A DNA stretch of 64,000 nt from assembly GCA_045562555.1 (NCBI GenBank), contig JBJKVO010000001.1:186001-250000 (forward strand), written 5' to 3'. This DNA comes from UBA2588 sp002339805 (lineage in GTDB: Bacteria > Chloroflexota > Dehalococcoidia > Lucifugimonadales > UBA3495). The translations under genes and the position numbers were made by a program. Of the stretch, positions 52,247 to 61,309 are shown in pieces (the stretch's first letter is position 1; each line of letters begins with the position of its first letter). Below the pieces are notes generated by a model, which made no database searches, had not been told where the DNA came from, and was given only the letters and a program-made list of their open reading frames with translations.

Positions 52247-55200
52247 GTGACTCATACGATTGGCTTGTTGAGACACGCCTGCACCCAACTAATGCAAAAA
52301 AAATATGGTGTTCCTCTAGTCCTTGTAGGACTTTTGATCGTTGCCGCGAGCCTTAGGATTAATGGGTTTGATTGGGATAATGGATTAGGATTCCACCCTG
52401 ATGAAAGATCTATTTACATGAGGTCCTATTGTATGTTCTTAGATCTTATGGGAGGATCCCTTCCTCAGTACTGTGGGGTACCGCCTATAGGACCTGATTT
52501 AAGCATTGGGCAATATTTTGACCCAGACATAAGTCCGCTTAATCCCCACTGGTTCCCTTTAGGAACGATTCTGATTTATATATTAGTGCTGAGCCAATTT
52601 TTTATACCTGTTGTAGATGTAATGGATCTAAGGTATGTAGGTAGAACTCTTACGATTGCTGCAGAGCTATTCAGCATCTTAATATATTATAGACTGTCTT
52701 ACAAAATGTTTGGGTTTAAAGCAGCATTAATCAGTGCAACTCTCATAGCGTTTTCTGTATCACATATTCAACATTCTCTTTTTTATCGGCCGGAACCGTT
52801 CATGGTGCTTTTTAGTGGTATTGTCCTTCTTGCTTGTTGGAACAGATGGGTAGCATCAGCATGGAAAACTTCAGTGTTGATTGGATTAGCATTAGGATTA
52901 TCTGTAGCATTCAAAGTTAGTGGTGTCTTGTTAGTCATACCGGTGGTTGTACTTTTTGTAGGTATGTGGGGACGTGATAACAATTTCTTATTAAACCAGA
53001 AATTATTAAAGTATATTCTAGAAGGTATAGGAATAGGCTTAATTGCGACAATTACATTCATAACAGTTTCTCCGTTCACTATATTAGATTTCGAGCAATT
53101 TTATTCAGACATTACAATCCAATCAATGATGGCTAGCTCTGCTGGAATGTTTCCATTCACGACACAATATTTTGGTACTCCTTCTATTTTATATAACACG
53201 AGACAACTCTTTTATTGGGGACTTGGGATCCCTCTAGGAATTTCGAGCCTCATTTTAATTGGCAGAGGTATATGGAACTTGTATGTGGGCAGGAATATCA
53301 GTTTTCAGTATATATTTCTATTAAGCTGGGTGCTTCCGTTTTTCTTTTTCATAGATTCTTATGAGGTAAGATTCTTGCGATATTTATATCCAATCATCCC
53401 GATATTGTTTGTTCTTAATGGCAAGTTTATTTCAGAAATACCAAGTGTATTCAGGCATTATTTTCACAGCCGAATGAATAAAACTTTAAATACGGGTGGT
53501 AGGTTAGGATTCTTGATAGTTGGGATTATCTTGATTTCTCATTCGGTTTATGGCGTAGGGTTCGCTCAAATATACAATTCGGATCATCCTGCGATTCAAG
53601 CAAGTAAATGGATTCAAGAATCTATCCCTATAAATACTAATTTAATAATTGAAAGTCATTGGGATGAACAAATCCCGGCACTTCACAACTACAACACTTG
53701 GTTATTTCCAGCTTACGAAGAAGATACGATTGATAAAACATATACACTAGCGACCTATCTTGAATCCTCAGAATACATAATGTTTTATAGTAATAGACCA
53801 TATGTTGGCATTACAGCTGACCAGAGTCGTTATCCGTATGCTTCTGCTTATTATCGCGCTTTATTTGAACAAGATTTAGGATATGAATTAGAGAAAGTAT
53901 TTCAAGAATACCCCTCAGTAGCAGGGTTTCATGTGAAAGATACAAGTCACATCAAAACAGGACTAAATGTCCCTGACAAGTTACGTTCATATTATGACGC
54001 TAAAGCCGGGATCAGTGTAGGCTATGCTGATGAGAATGTGGTTAATTATGATCATCCGTTGGTACTGATATTTAAAAACAAAGAACATAAATCAGTAGAA
54101 GAAATCATAAATACTATATTGACGTATGAATCTACTAGCCTCTATCCATATGAGACACTTCTTCTTGAATCCGAAAACAAAGTGGTTGTAAATTCTAATA
54201 TTGATAATTCGGAGTTCTCTGATTTTAACGGAATACTTAGATGGATAGTTATTTTGGGATTGATGTCTGTCCTAGGGACTCCTGTAATATTGATTGCATG
54301 TAAATTCTTGCCGGATCGAGGATACGGTTTAGTGAAGATCTTCGGCTTGTTTTTCATTGGGTATTTACTTTGGATATTAGTCTCTATTGGGCTCTTATCC
54401 AATACTGCTCTGGGTTGTTGGGTCGTGATTATATTATTCGCCTTATTTAATATCACATTAATGTGTAAATATTTTTCTGAAATTAAAGGCTATTTAGTTG
54501 AAAACTGGAAATATGTATGCAGTGTTGAAATAGTATTCATGTTAAGTTTTTTGGGTTTTCTGATATTGAGGATGAGTAACCCTGATTTGTGGCATCCTTA
54601 TCGAGGTGGTGAAAAACCTATGGAATTAGCATATTTTAATGCGGTTCTTAGATCTGTTTCATTCCCTCCTTATGATCCATGGCTGTCTGGGTCGGTAATG
54701 AACTATTATTATTGGGGATATGTTCCATTGTCTATTTTGACAAAACTTACTAATTTACCGACTACGATCGCTTTCAACTTGAGTGTAGTAACTCTGTTTT
54801 CTGTTACATGCACTCTTCTTTTTTCTTTGGGAGCTAATTTGTATTTAGGCTTGACTAAAATACAAATTGGAAATTCAAATACCAGGCTTATAAAGATTGC
54901 GGGATGTGGATTGCTTGCTGTTATAGCTGTAACCATTTTTGGTAATACCGACGGTGCTGTACAAATTTGGGAAATGATTGCTAATAGGATCCCAATTGAT
55001 ACTTGGTTTTATGTTTTCGACTACTGGAGAAGTAGCAGAATAATTCCAATGTTGCCACAAATTCCGAATACTGCAGCTGTATTCTGGATAACTGAAGGAT
55101 CGGGATCGAGCCAACAATTTTCACCTCATATTACAGAATTCCCTTTCTTTACATTTTTGTTCGCAGATTTACATGCGCATATGATATCTATTCCATTTTC

Positions 55201-56587
55201 ACTAATGACACTTATATTTGGAGTGAACGTCTATTTGTCTCGATGCAGTGGAAAACGAGTTTTCCTAGCGTTACTCCTGTTTGCACTTGCTTGTGGTAGT
55301 TTGTTTGCTATTAATGCATGGGATTATCCTACTTATTGTGGGTTAGGATTCATGCTCTTGATTGGGAGACTCCTTATTCGAAAAGTTACTAAGTCTACAT
55401 TGAGAGAAACAGGGGTGCTAGTAGCTATGTATATGTTAATTGGCTATGTTGCCTTTTGGTTGTTTCATTTGGAATTTAACTCCGCAGAAGCTTCTTTAGT
55501 TACCTCGTTGTGGTCCACTCCGGTGATGGATTACATGCAGATTAAATTATTTCCAGTTTTGGCAATAAGTAGTTTGTTAAGTGTATGCGTTATAAAAGAT
55601 TGGGGAGTTGTGCGTCAGCTTGGTCAGTTAAAGATTAATTATTATCTGCTAATTATATTTTCGGTGTGTACAGTAGTAGCTATATACTTAAGTTTAATTG
55701 GATGGAGTTTAGCAGGAATATTGATAATGGCATTAGCGGGTTTGTGCTACTGTGCGAGATCATTGACGTCTGATGCTAAGGTTGATATCAACCAAGAGTG
55801 GTTGATGCTTCCAATTATTTTAATGGCTTATTCTTTATTGATGGACTTGGGAGTTGAATTTATCAGATATGATGATGACATCGGTAGAATGAATACTCTA
55901 TTCAAGTTCTATTTACAGTCTTGGATAATATCCGGGGTAGCTTCTGTTGGGATAATACTCATATTGGTAAAAGTAACCCTTAGATTAAACACTTTTATTA
56001 TTAGACCACTCCTAATATCTCTACTGGCTATACCCGTATTATTATTTATGATTTATCCAGTATTTTCTATATATCCGAGAGTACATGATAGATTTGTAAA
56101 TACAGAAATGACGCTTGATGGATTCAAATATGCTGAAACAGCAATGCATGTTGAACGAGATCAAGTATTTGGTCTGAATTCAGACAAGGAAATGATTGAT
56201 TGGTTAAACCGTTCTATTTCCGGTGTTCCTATTGTGCTTGAGGGTCACGGAGATCAGTATAGATGGAATGGCCGCGTATCTTCATATACTGGATTCCCTA
56301 CGGTATTAGGATGGCCCTGGCATCAAACTCAGCAAAAACCTTATCTGCATGCCGAAATATTAAATAGGGCTAGGGATGTAGATAAGATCTATCAAAGTGA
56401 TAGCTTGGAGACACAAGTTAAGTTGATAAAGAAATACAAGATCGATTTGATCGTATGGGGAGAACTTGAGTCTATTTACTACAACAAAGAATCGTTACGT
56501 TATTTAGAAAAACTGGAAGACTCCGGCTTTATAAGCAATATTTATTCTCTAGAAAGGAATAGGATTTACCAAGTTAAAGATTACTAA
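52247..56587 (+). CDS. Giant membrane protein: GT-C-like N-terminal half fused to DUF2298/Chlor_Arch_YYY C-terminal half
   Basis: A 1446-residue polytopic protein. Residues about 1-680 resemble a PMT/ArnT-type GT-C glycosyltransferase, with the catalytic-loop-like GLGFHPDERSIYMR (about 44-57), SHIQHSLFYRPEPFM and a soluble domain with SHWDEQIPAL. Residues about 690-1446 are a DUF2298 domain: EKPMELAYFNAV, PPYDPWLSGSVMNYYYWG (about 806-823), EFPFFTFLFADLHAHMISIP and a terminal WPWHQTQQ. The related functions are encoded by two adjacent genes at 19.8-24.6 kb. It probably transfers or flips lipid-linked sugars; specifics unknown. GTG start 3 nt after gap. Confidence 0.78.
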   Translation: MTHTIGLLRHACTQLMQKKYGVPLVLVGLLIVAASLRINGFDWDNGLGFHPDERSIYMRSYCMFLDLMGGSLPQYCGVPPIGPDLSIGQYFDPDISPLNPHWFPLGTILIYILVLSQFFIPVVDVMDLRYVGRTLTIAAELFSILIYYRLSYKMFGFKAALISATLIAFSVSHIQHSLFYRPEPFMVLFSGIVLLACWNRWVASAWKTSVLIGLALGLSVAFKVSGVLLVIPVVVLFVGMWGRDNNFLLNQKLLKYILEGIGIGLIATITFITVSPFTILDFEQFYSDITIQSMMASSAGMFPFTTQYFGTPSILYNTRQLFYWGLGIPLGISSLILIGRGIWNLYVGRNISFQYIFLLSWVLPFFFFIDSYEVRFLRYLYPIIPILFVLNGKFISEIPSVFRHYFHSRMNKTLNTGGRLGFLIVGIILISHSVYGVGFAQIYNSDHPAIQASKWIQESIPINTNLIIESHWDEQIPALHNYNTWLFPAYEEDTIDKTYTLATYLESSEYIMFYSNRPYVGITADQSRYPYASAYYRALFEQDLGYELEKVFQEYPSVAGFHVKDTSHIKTGLNVPDKLRSYYDAKAGISVGYADENVVNYDHPLVLIFKNKEHKSVEEIINTILTYESTSLYPYETLLLESENKVVVNSNIDNSEFSDFNGILRWIVILGLMSVLGTPVILIACKFLPDRGYGLVKIFGLFFIGYLLWILVSIGLLSNTALGCWVVIILFALFNITLMCKYFSEIKGYLVENWKYVCSVEIVFMLSFLGFLILRMSNPDLWHPYRGGEKPMELAYFNAVLRSVSFPPYDPWLSGSVMNYYYWGYVPLSILTKLTNLPTTIAFNLSVVTLFSVTCTLLFSLGANLYLGLTKIQIGNSNTRLIKIAGCGLLAVIAVTIFGNTDGAVQIWEMIANRIPIDTWFYVFDYWRSSRIIPMLPQIPNTAAVFWITEGSGSSQQFSPHITEFPFFTFLFADLHAHMISIPFSLMTLIFGVNVYLSRCSGKRVFLALLLFALACGSLFAINAWDYPTYCGLGFMLLIGRLLIRKVTKSTLRETGVLVAMYMLIGYVAFWLFHLEFNSAEASLVTSLWSTPVMDYMQIKLFPVLAISSLLSVCVIKDWGVVRQLGQLKINYYLLIIFSVCTVVAIYLSLIGWSLAGILIMALAGLCYCARSLTSDAKVDINQEWLMLPIILMAYSLLMDLGVEFIRYDDDIGRMNTLFKFYLQSWIISGVASVGIILILVKVTLRLNTFIIRPLLISLLAIPVLLFMIYPVFSIYPRVHDRFVNTEMTLDGFKYAETAMHVERDQVFGLNSDKEMIDWLNRSISGVPIVLEGHGDQYRWNGRVSSYTGFPTVLGWPWHQTQQKPYLHAEILNRARDVDKIYQSDSLETQVKLIKKYKIDLIVWGELESIYYNKESLRYLEKLEDSGFISNIYSLERNRIYQVKDY

Positions 56588-57414
56588 CTCGCCTCATGTT
56601 TTGGATAGGAACCGAAAATCGTAAGTTTGGACACCAGAGGTTCTATTTTAGCAAAACAAGTTTTTAGTACTTGATCTTCTCTGTGTCCTAAGCAGTCTAT
56701 CAAAAAATGATAACGACCTAGAATTTCCTTGGTAGGTCTTGACTCTATTTTAGTCAAATTGATCGATTCTGCCGCAAATACGCCTAGCACTTCGTATAAA
56801 CTTCCTGGTTTATCTTCTTTGAATGATATGCAAATGGAAGTTTTATCGTTCCCTGTAAATTTGTGATCTGAATGAGATAGTATTATAAATCTCGTTTCGT
56901 TGTTGTCTTGGTCTTGTATTTTGGAATCTCTGATGACACCGTTATAAATATCTGCAGTTCGTTGTGGACCAATTGCTGCGCTATTTCGGGTGTCATTTAG
57001 CATTGTGGTAACTGCTGTAGCATTGCTTAACGAGGCTATTTGCTCTGCTTCAGGGAAATGTGTTTGTAAGTAGTTCTTGCATTGCCCTAATGATTGCGGG
57101 TGTGAGTATACATATTCTATTTCTTTAATAGAAGTAGATGGTTTTGTGATTAAGTAATGGTTTATGGGTAAAATAACTTCGCCTTCAATAGATAGTGTAG
57201 GATTGTTTATGAGCAAATCTTGGGAGTAAGTTACAGGACCTTCTAGGCTATTTTCGATTGGGATTATCCCAATCGATTGTTTGTTTTCAATGACTGCCTG
57301 TCCTACTCTGAGAATAGTAGGTTCGGAAATTCTGTTTAACGAAGAGTCGTATAAGATTGCTGCCTCTTCCGTAAATGTTCCTTGAGGTCCTAAATACACA
57401 AAATTTTTACTCAT
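56584..57414 (-). CDS. pheA: Prephenate dehydratase
   Basis: About 276 residues. It has LGPQGTFTEEAA (about 7-18), SIGIIPIENSLEGPV (about 50-64), the catalytic DNNETRFIILS (about 166-176, TRF motif) and a C-terminal ACT domain with KPGSLYEVLGVFA and the Phe-binding ESRP. It makes phenylpyruvate for phenylalanine synthesis with feedback by the ACT domain. There is no chorismate mutase domain. ATG 57414 has AGGGG four bases upstream; GTG 57417 also opens the frame. Its 3' end converges with the giant membrane gene by 4 nt. Confidence 0.94.
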   Translation of the reverse strand: MSKNFVYLGPQGTFTEEAAILYDSSLNRISEPTILRVGQAVIENKQSIGIIPIENSLEGPVTYSQDLLINNPTLSIEGEVILPINHYLITKPSTSIKEIEYVYSHPQSLGQCKNYLQTHFPEAEQIASLSNATAVTTMLNDTRNSAAIGPQRTADIYNGVIRDSKIQDQDNNETRFIILSHSDHKFTGNDKTSICISFKEDKPGSLYEVLGVFAAESINLTKIESRPTKEILGRYHFLIDCLGHREDQVLKTCFAKIEPLVSKLTIFGSYPKHEAS

Positions 57415-58082
57415 CACACCCCTGTGAATATGTTATAAATCATAAGCTCGTTGTTAGGAGACCCTGCGACTATTACTTGGTCCCCACTTTGTAATACTAA
57501 GTTGTTAGAAGGCCTAAGATGAGCACCATTTCTTACTACCAGGCAAACTAGACAATTATCGGGCATTTCCAGTCCAGATAAGGGAGTGTTATCCGTGATT
57601 AGTTTACTATCTGCCGGGATCGTTATTGATAGAAGATTAGAGTTGCTCTGCTCAATCGGCAATATATGTTTAATACCAGTATCTGATATAGAGTTCTCCA
57701 ATTCTCTCAACATAAAATAATCTTTGTCTATGACAGTATCAATTCCGCTAACATTGAATAAAGATTTAAGACTTAAGTCATTTACAATTGCTACAGTCTT
57801 TTGGACATTATATATTTCACGAGCCGCTTGGCATACTAAAAGGTTAGCTCCGTCTACATCTGTCAGAGCAAAAACGACGTCGGCTGGTCTTTGGATTCCT
57901 GCTTTTTCTAATTGGTCTCTTTGAGTTGCATCTCCGTGTATGATCATACTCCCAAATTTGTCCCATAAATATTCGGTTTTCCGGTAATCTTTTTCTAGAA
58001 TACATAGTTCGTGTCCCGAGCTAATTAGAGATTCAGCTAGCAAGTGACTGACTGTGTTATATCCTACGATGATAGCAAACAT
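57414..58082 (-). CDS. trkA: TrkA-type potassium channel regulatory (RCK) protein
   Basis: A 222-residue protein with an RCK_N Rossmann domain (MFAIIVGYNTVSHLLAESLI, with an unusual G-Y-N in place of GxGxxG; IHGDATQRDQLEKAGI near 54) and an RCK_C domain (about 140-222, LVLQSGDQVIVAGSP). It would gate a Trk/Ktr channel by NAD(H) or nucleotide binding. It is the second RCK protein in this cluster and ends overlapping pheA. Confidence 0.8.
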   Translation of the reverse strand: MFAIIVGYNTVSHLLAESLISSGHELCILEKDYRKTEYLWDKFGSMIIHGDATQRDQLEKAGIQRPADVVFALTDVDGANLLVCQAAREIYNVQKTVAIVNDLSLKSLFNVSGIDTVIDKDYFMLRELENSISDTGIKHILPIEQSNSNLLSITIPADSKLITDNTPLSGLEMPDNCLVCLVVRNGAHLRPSNNLVLQSGDQVIVAGSPNNELMIYNIFTGV

Positions 58083-58090
58083 AGTTATTA

Positions 58091-58522
58091 TTAAAACATC
58101 CTAGTTTGATTAGTATCTACCGGAATCGGAAACATAGAAGCTAGAGTGTTGGCTAGTAGATTCTCGACATTGATCACATTGAAGGTTGATGAGTTATACA
58201 AGTCAAAACTCATACTATTATCACTAAGACATATGGCTTTAGGCACGTTGTGCACTAGTTGGAGATTCTTACTTACTATCAGATTTTTAAGGTAATTGTT
58301 GGAAACAGCAACACAAACATCAAAATGATCCAGTTCTGGGACATGATAAATATTTTGCTCAGGAAGTGCCAAATCCAGAATACCTGTTACATTTGGGAAG
58401 TGCCCTAGGTAATCTAAAATTGACTGATCTTCAGTAACTAATACAATATTATTATCTCTATTGAGTACGCTTCTCAGGGTACTCTCTACTACATGGTCAT
58501 TGCCATATAAATATATGTTCAT
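58091..58522 (-). CDS. Short degenerate RCK_N-like protein (143 aa)
   Basis: The 143-residue product reads like a worn TrkA_N domain: MNIYLYGNDHVVESTLRSVL at the start, then a Rossmann-like alternation with VCVAVSNNYLKNLIV, but the GxGxxG is reduced to YGNDHV and no RCK_C follows. It starts overlapping the USP stop (ATGA) and is followed 8 nt later by the full-length RCK gene, so it is inside a Trk operon. It may be a regulatory non-binding partner. Family membership is inferred mainly from context and pattern. Confidence 0.55.
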   Translation of the reverse strand: MNIYLYGNDHVVESTLRSVLNRDNNIVLVTEDQSILDYLGHFPNVTGILDLALPEQNIYHVPELDHFDVCVAVSNNYLKNLIVSKNLQLVHNVPKAICLSDNSMSFDLYNSSTFNVINVENLLANTLASMFPIPVDTNQTRMF

Positions 58523-58959
58523 GAGGATATTTTACCATCCAAAGGTTTATTGCTACTCCATATCAAAGTGTTGCACTTGGAATGAGTCATTATGTAGCTG
58601 GCAGTTTTACCAAATGCATGATTCAGTTCATTTGTCTTATTAGGAATTAACATTATAGTATCTGCGCCTATACTGTTAGATCCTGCAACCAGCGTAGGTC
58701 CTATGGCTCTACCTTGTAATATCAATGTTTGTATTTTTACTTTTTCTTCGTTTGCTATAGCTTCAATAATACTTAGAACTTTCTCTGCAATATTAACTCT
58801 AGGAATTTCAGCGTTTAGAGGTTCGGAATAAGGGATCACATTAACATATGTGGCTACGATCACGGATTTTGTACGTTTAGCTGTTTTGCAAATCCATCTG
58901 AAGGCATTTTGGTTCTGATCGTTTTCATCAACGGCCACTAAAATTTTTTCTGATATCAT
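58519..58959 (-). CDS. Universal stress protein family protein
   Basis: A 146-residue UspA-like protein: ILVAVDENDQNQNAFRWIC at the N-terminus, LILQGRAIGPTLVAGSNSIGADTIML (about 77-102) and a C-terminal THSKCNTLIW. The usual G-x2-G-x9-G-S/T ATP-binding segment is not clear, so it may not bind ATP. USP proteins next to Trk/Ktr genes are common and are thought to tune transport. It lies 9 nt after the TrkA gene. Confidence 0.78.
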   Translation of the reverse strand: MISEKILVAVDENDQNQNAFRWICKTAKRTKSVIVATYVNVIPYSEPLNAEIPRVNIAEKVLSIIEAIANEEKVKIQTLILQGRAIGPTLVAGSNSIGADTIMLIPNKTNELNHAFGKTASYIMTHSKCNTLIWSSNKPLDGKISS

Positions 58960-58968
58960 TTCATGCCC

Positions 58969-59649
58969 TTATTCAGGATCAATTAATGATCCTTCACTCA
59001 GTTTCTCCACTTGCTCTGTCCTGCCTGTCACTACGAGAAGGTCACCTATCTTAATTTCTTCGTCTTTAGAAGGGTTTAATATATAGTTTCTTCCTCTTCT
59101 CATAGCAAGGACTGAGACCCCGTTTCTAAGATGTTTACCCCCAAACCCAGCCTCTTCTATGGTCATATTATACATTTCTTTAGGTGGGCGAATTTTACTA
59201 ATTCCTGCATTGGGAGCAATTTCCATATAGTCCAATATATTGTCATTAAAATCGACATGAGCTACACGTCTAGCACTTTCCATTTCAGGATATACAATTT
59301 TATCGGCCCCGATTTTATCAAGTGTGTCTCCATGTATGTTACTACCAGCTCTGGCTATTATATGAGGCACATTCATGCTTTTTAACGTGACTGTTATCAA
59401 TATGCTAGCCTGCATATTATCAGATCCTAATGCTACAGCAGCAACATCAAATTCAGGGACTCCCAATTCTCTAAGTGTAGCTTCATTAGTTGCATCGGCT
59501 CTTACTGCATAGGTGACATCCCCTAGCATATCTTGAATACGTTCATCGTTTGTATCTATAGCTAATACGTCGTGACCGGCTTGATAAAATTCTCTAGCCA
59601 TAGTAGATCCGAATCTACCCAACCCTATAACGCATACTTGTTTTTTCAT
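58969..59649 (-). CDS. trkA: TrkA family potassium uptake regulatory protein
   Basis: A 226-residue RCK protein: MKKQVCVIGLGRFGSTMAREF at the start with an intact GLGRFG, the DTNDERI acidic end of strand 2, RADATNEATLRELGV, and an RCK_C domain with LVVTGRTEQVEKL. It binds NAD(H)/ATP and controls the TrkH/KtrB channel whose gene is 62 nt upstream. ATG 59649 with GGGGAT upstream. Normal length for a KtrA-like protein. Confidence 0.88.
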   Translation of the reverse strand: MKKQVCVIGLGRFGSTMAREFYQAGHDVLAIDTNDERIQDMLGDVTYAVRADATNEATLRELGVPEFDVAAVALGSDNMQASILITVTLKSMNVPHIIARAGSNIHGDTLDKIGADKIVYPEMESARRVAHVDFNDNILDYMEIAPNAGISKIRPPKEMYNMTIEEAGFGGKHLRNGVSVLAMRRGRNYILNPSKDEEIKIGDLLVVTGRTEQVEKLSEGSLIDPE

Positions 59650-59711
59650 AACATCCCCAATCTTATGGTTTGGCTACCAATTCAACGTTGAATATTGTAC
59701 AACACTTACAA

Positions 59712-61160
59712 TTAACCAAGTGTTACCCGTTCTCTAACATATCTGTAGGAAGTACTTTCCGTTACCAAAGAAAATGCTAAATATAATGGTACAAGCCTGC
59801 CTAATATCATGGTCAAGGAAAATAACGTGGTGGTCAGCGTATTCAGTTCAGGCACAATCCCTGTGGAAGACCCGGTAGTAGCGTAAGCAGAGAATACGTC
59901 AAACATTACATTTATAAATGATAATTCGGGGTGAAGAAATGTTAATGTAGGCGCTATTATTAACACTATGACCAGAGATAAAATAGTTACCGTTAGAGCT
60001 CTCATTACTTGAAAATGTGCTATTTCACGCCCAAACATTTCTGCTTGTGAACGTCCTCGTAATGAAGAAATCACGGCTGCAGCAAGCACTGCTATGGTAG
60101 TTGTTTTTATTCCCCCTGCAACGGAGCCAGGGGATCCTCCGATTAGCATTAATATTGAATATAGGATTTTTGTGAAATCAGTGGATTCTTTAAAATTCAC
60201 TGTGGTGAACCCTGCTGTTCTTCCACTGATAGTATGAAAAACCGAAGAAAATATTTGATCAATTATAGGTAATGCACCAATCGTGCCATCGTTTCGGTAT
60301 TCGAGTCCCATAAATACTATTGCTCCCAATCCCCAAAGAGCGAGATTGGCCATGATTATCATTTTGGTATTTAAAGTTAGCCTGTTAAAGTGGCGGTGCC
60401 TAAAAATATCGACCAAGGATGCCCAGCCAAAGCTACCTAAAATTATTAAAATCGCCACAATTATCATCAAGCCATAGCTTTTGGTCAGAATTGAGGCTCC
60501 CTCGGCATTGATTGTAAACCCTGCATTATTGAATGCGGAAACGGATAGGAATATAGACTCCCACAATTGTTGCGAAGTGTTTTCTGACTGGATGCTTGTA
60601 GTAAATACCCATATAAGCAGAAACCCAACTATATAAAATATCATTACCACCGTTATTATATTAAGGGCTAATCGTTTAAGACCTTGCATTCTATCGAATC
60701 CCATGTCTCTCATCAGTAATCTTTGAGGCAGGGTAGATTTTTGACCGATGATGATTAATATAAAGGTTGCGGCAGTCATAAATCCTAGTCCGCCAATAGT
60801 CATCATCGCGAATATTACTACTTGTCCGAACATTGACCAGTATTCAGCGGTGGAGACCGCAGTATGGCCAGTTACTGTTGCAGCTGATGTCGCTGTGAGT
60901 ATGGCTATACGGAATGGGGTGAAGTTATTATCTGAGCAGTTTGTTATTCCAGCACTACAGTTGTTAGAAATAGGAAGTAGTAATAATACGGTGCCAATTA
61001 CGATGAATCCTAGGAACCCTATTAGAATATATATATGCGAACCTTCCCATATAGAAGTACGTCGCATATCACTAGCACTCACCATCGTGGGGCCACTTTC
61101 TGTGATTCTAGGCTGAGTAACTATTTGTTCTTCATGTGAATTGAGAGGTGAATTATTCAA
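59712..61160 (-). CDS. trkH: Trk/Ktr potassium channel subunit (TrkH/KtrB family)
   Basis: A 482-residue membrane protein with the four P-loop selectivity segments of the SKT family: TGHTAVS (about 97-103), FNNAGFT, RTAGFTT and ATTGSSTG. It is the K+ (or Na+) pore. The frame starts at TTG 61160; ATG 61085 also precedes helix 1 and would remove a polar 25-residue extension. It heads the minus-strand cluster trkH-trkA-usp-RCK-like-trkA, which implies regulated K+ uptake. Confidence 0.87.
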   Translation of the reverse strand: MNNSPLNSHEEQIVTQPRITESGPTMVSASDMRRTSIWEGSHIYILIGFLGFIVIGTVLLLLPISNNCSAGITNCSDNNFTPFRIAILTATSAATVTGHTAVSTAEYWSMFGQVVIFAMMTIGGLGFMTAATFILIIIGQKSTLPQRLLMRDMGFDRMQGLKRLALNIITVVMIFYIVGFLLIWVFTTSIQSENTSQQLWESIFLSVSAFNNAGFTINAEGASILTKSYGLMIIVAILIILGSFGWASLVDIFRHRHFNRLTLNTKMIIMANLALWGLGAIVFMGLEYRNDGTIGALPIIDQIFSSVFHTISGRTAGFTTVNFKESTDFTKILYSILMLIGGSPGSVAGGIKTTTIAVLAAAVISSLRGRSQAEMFGREIAHFQVMRALTVTILSLVIVLIIAPTLTFLHPELSFINVMFDVFSAYATTGSSTGIVPELNTLTTTLFSLTMILGRLVPLYLAFSLVTESTSYRYVRERVTLG

Positions 61161-61267
61161 AAACTGATATCCAAAATGTTGATTTGCCTAGGTTTTTACC
61201 ATATACAATTATACCAGTAGGCTATGAGCGTGTAACGATTATAGGGTGGACTAGTTTTCTTAATCTC

Positions 61268-61273
61268 TATAAT
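61268..61273 (+). promoter_or_regulatory. Possible -10 box of leuS
   Basis: A perfect TATAAT 37 nt upstream of the leuS ATG; no convincing -35 is at the usual distance. Confidence 0.3.
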
Positions 61274-61309
61274 ATATATTCCGGAAACTTGGATATTTAA
61301 GGTGTATTG

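Noticed and set aside
57255..57275. Ten-base perfect palindrome around the conserved PIEN region of pheA
   Set aside because: It encodes the invariant G-I-I-P-I-E segment; the symmetry is readily explained by the codons.
61161..61309. T-box leader upstream of leuS (AGGGTGGA near 61242)
   Set aside because: The conserved T-box core and specifier stem are not present and the gap is short.
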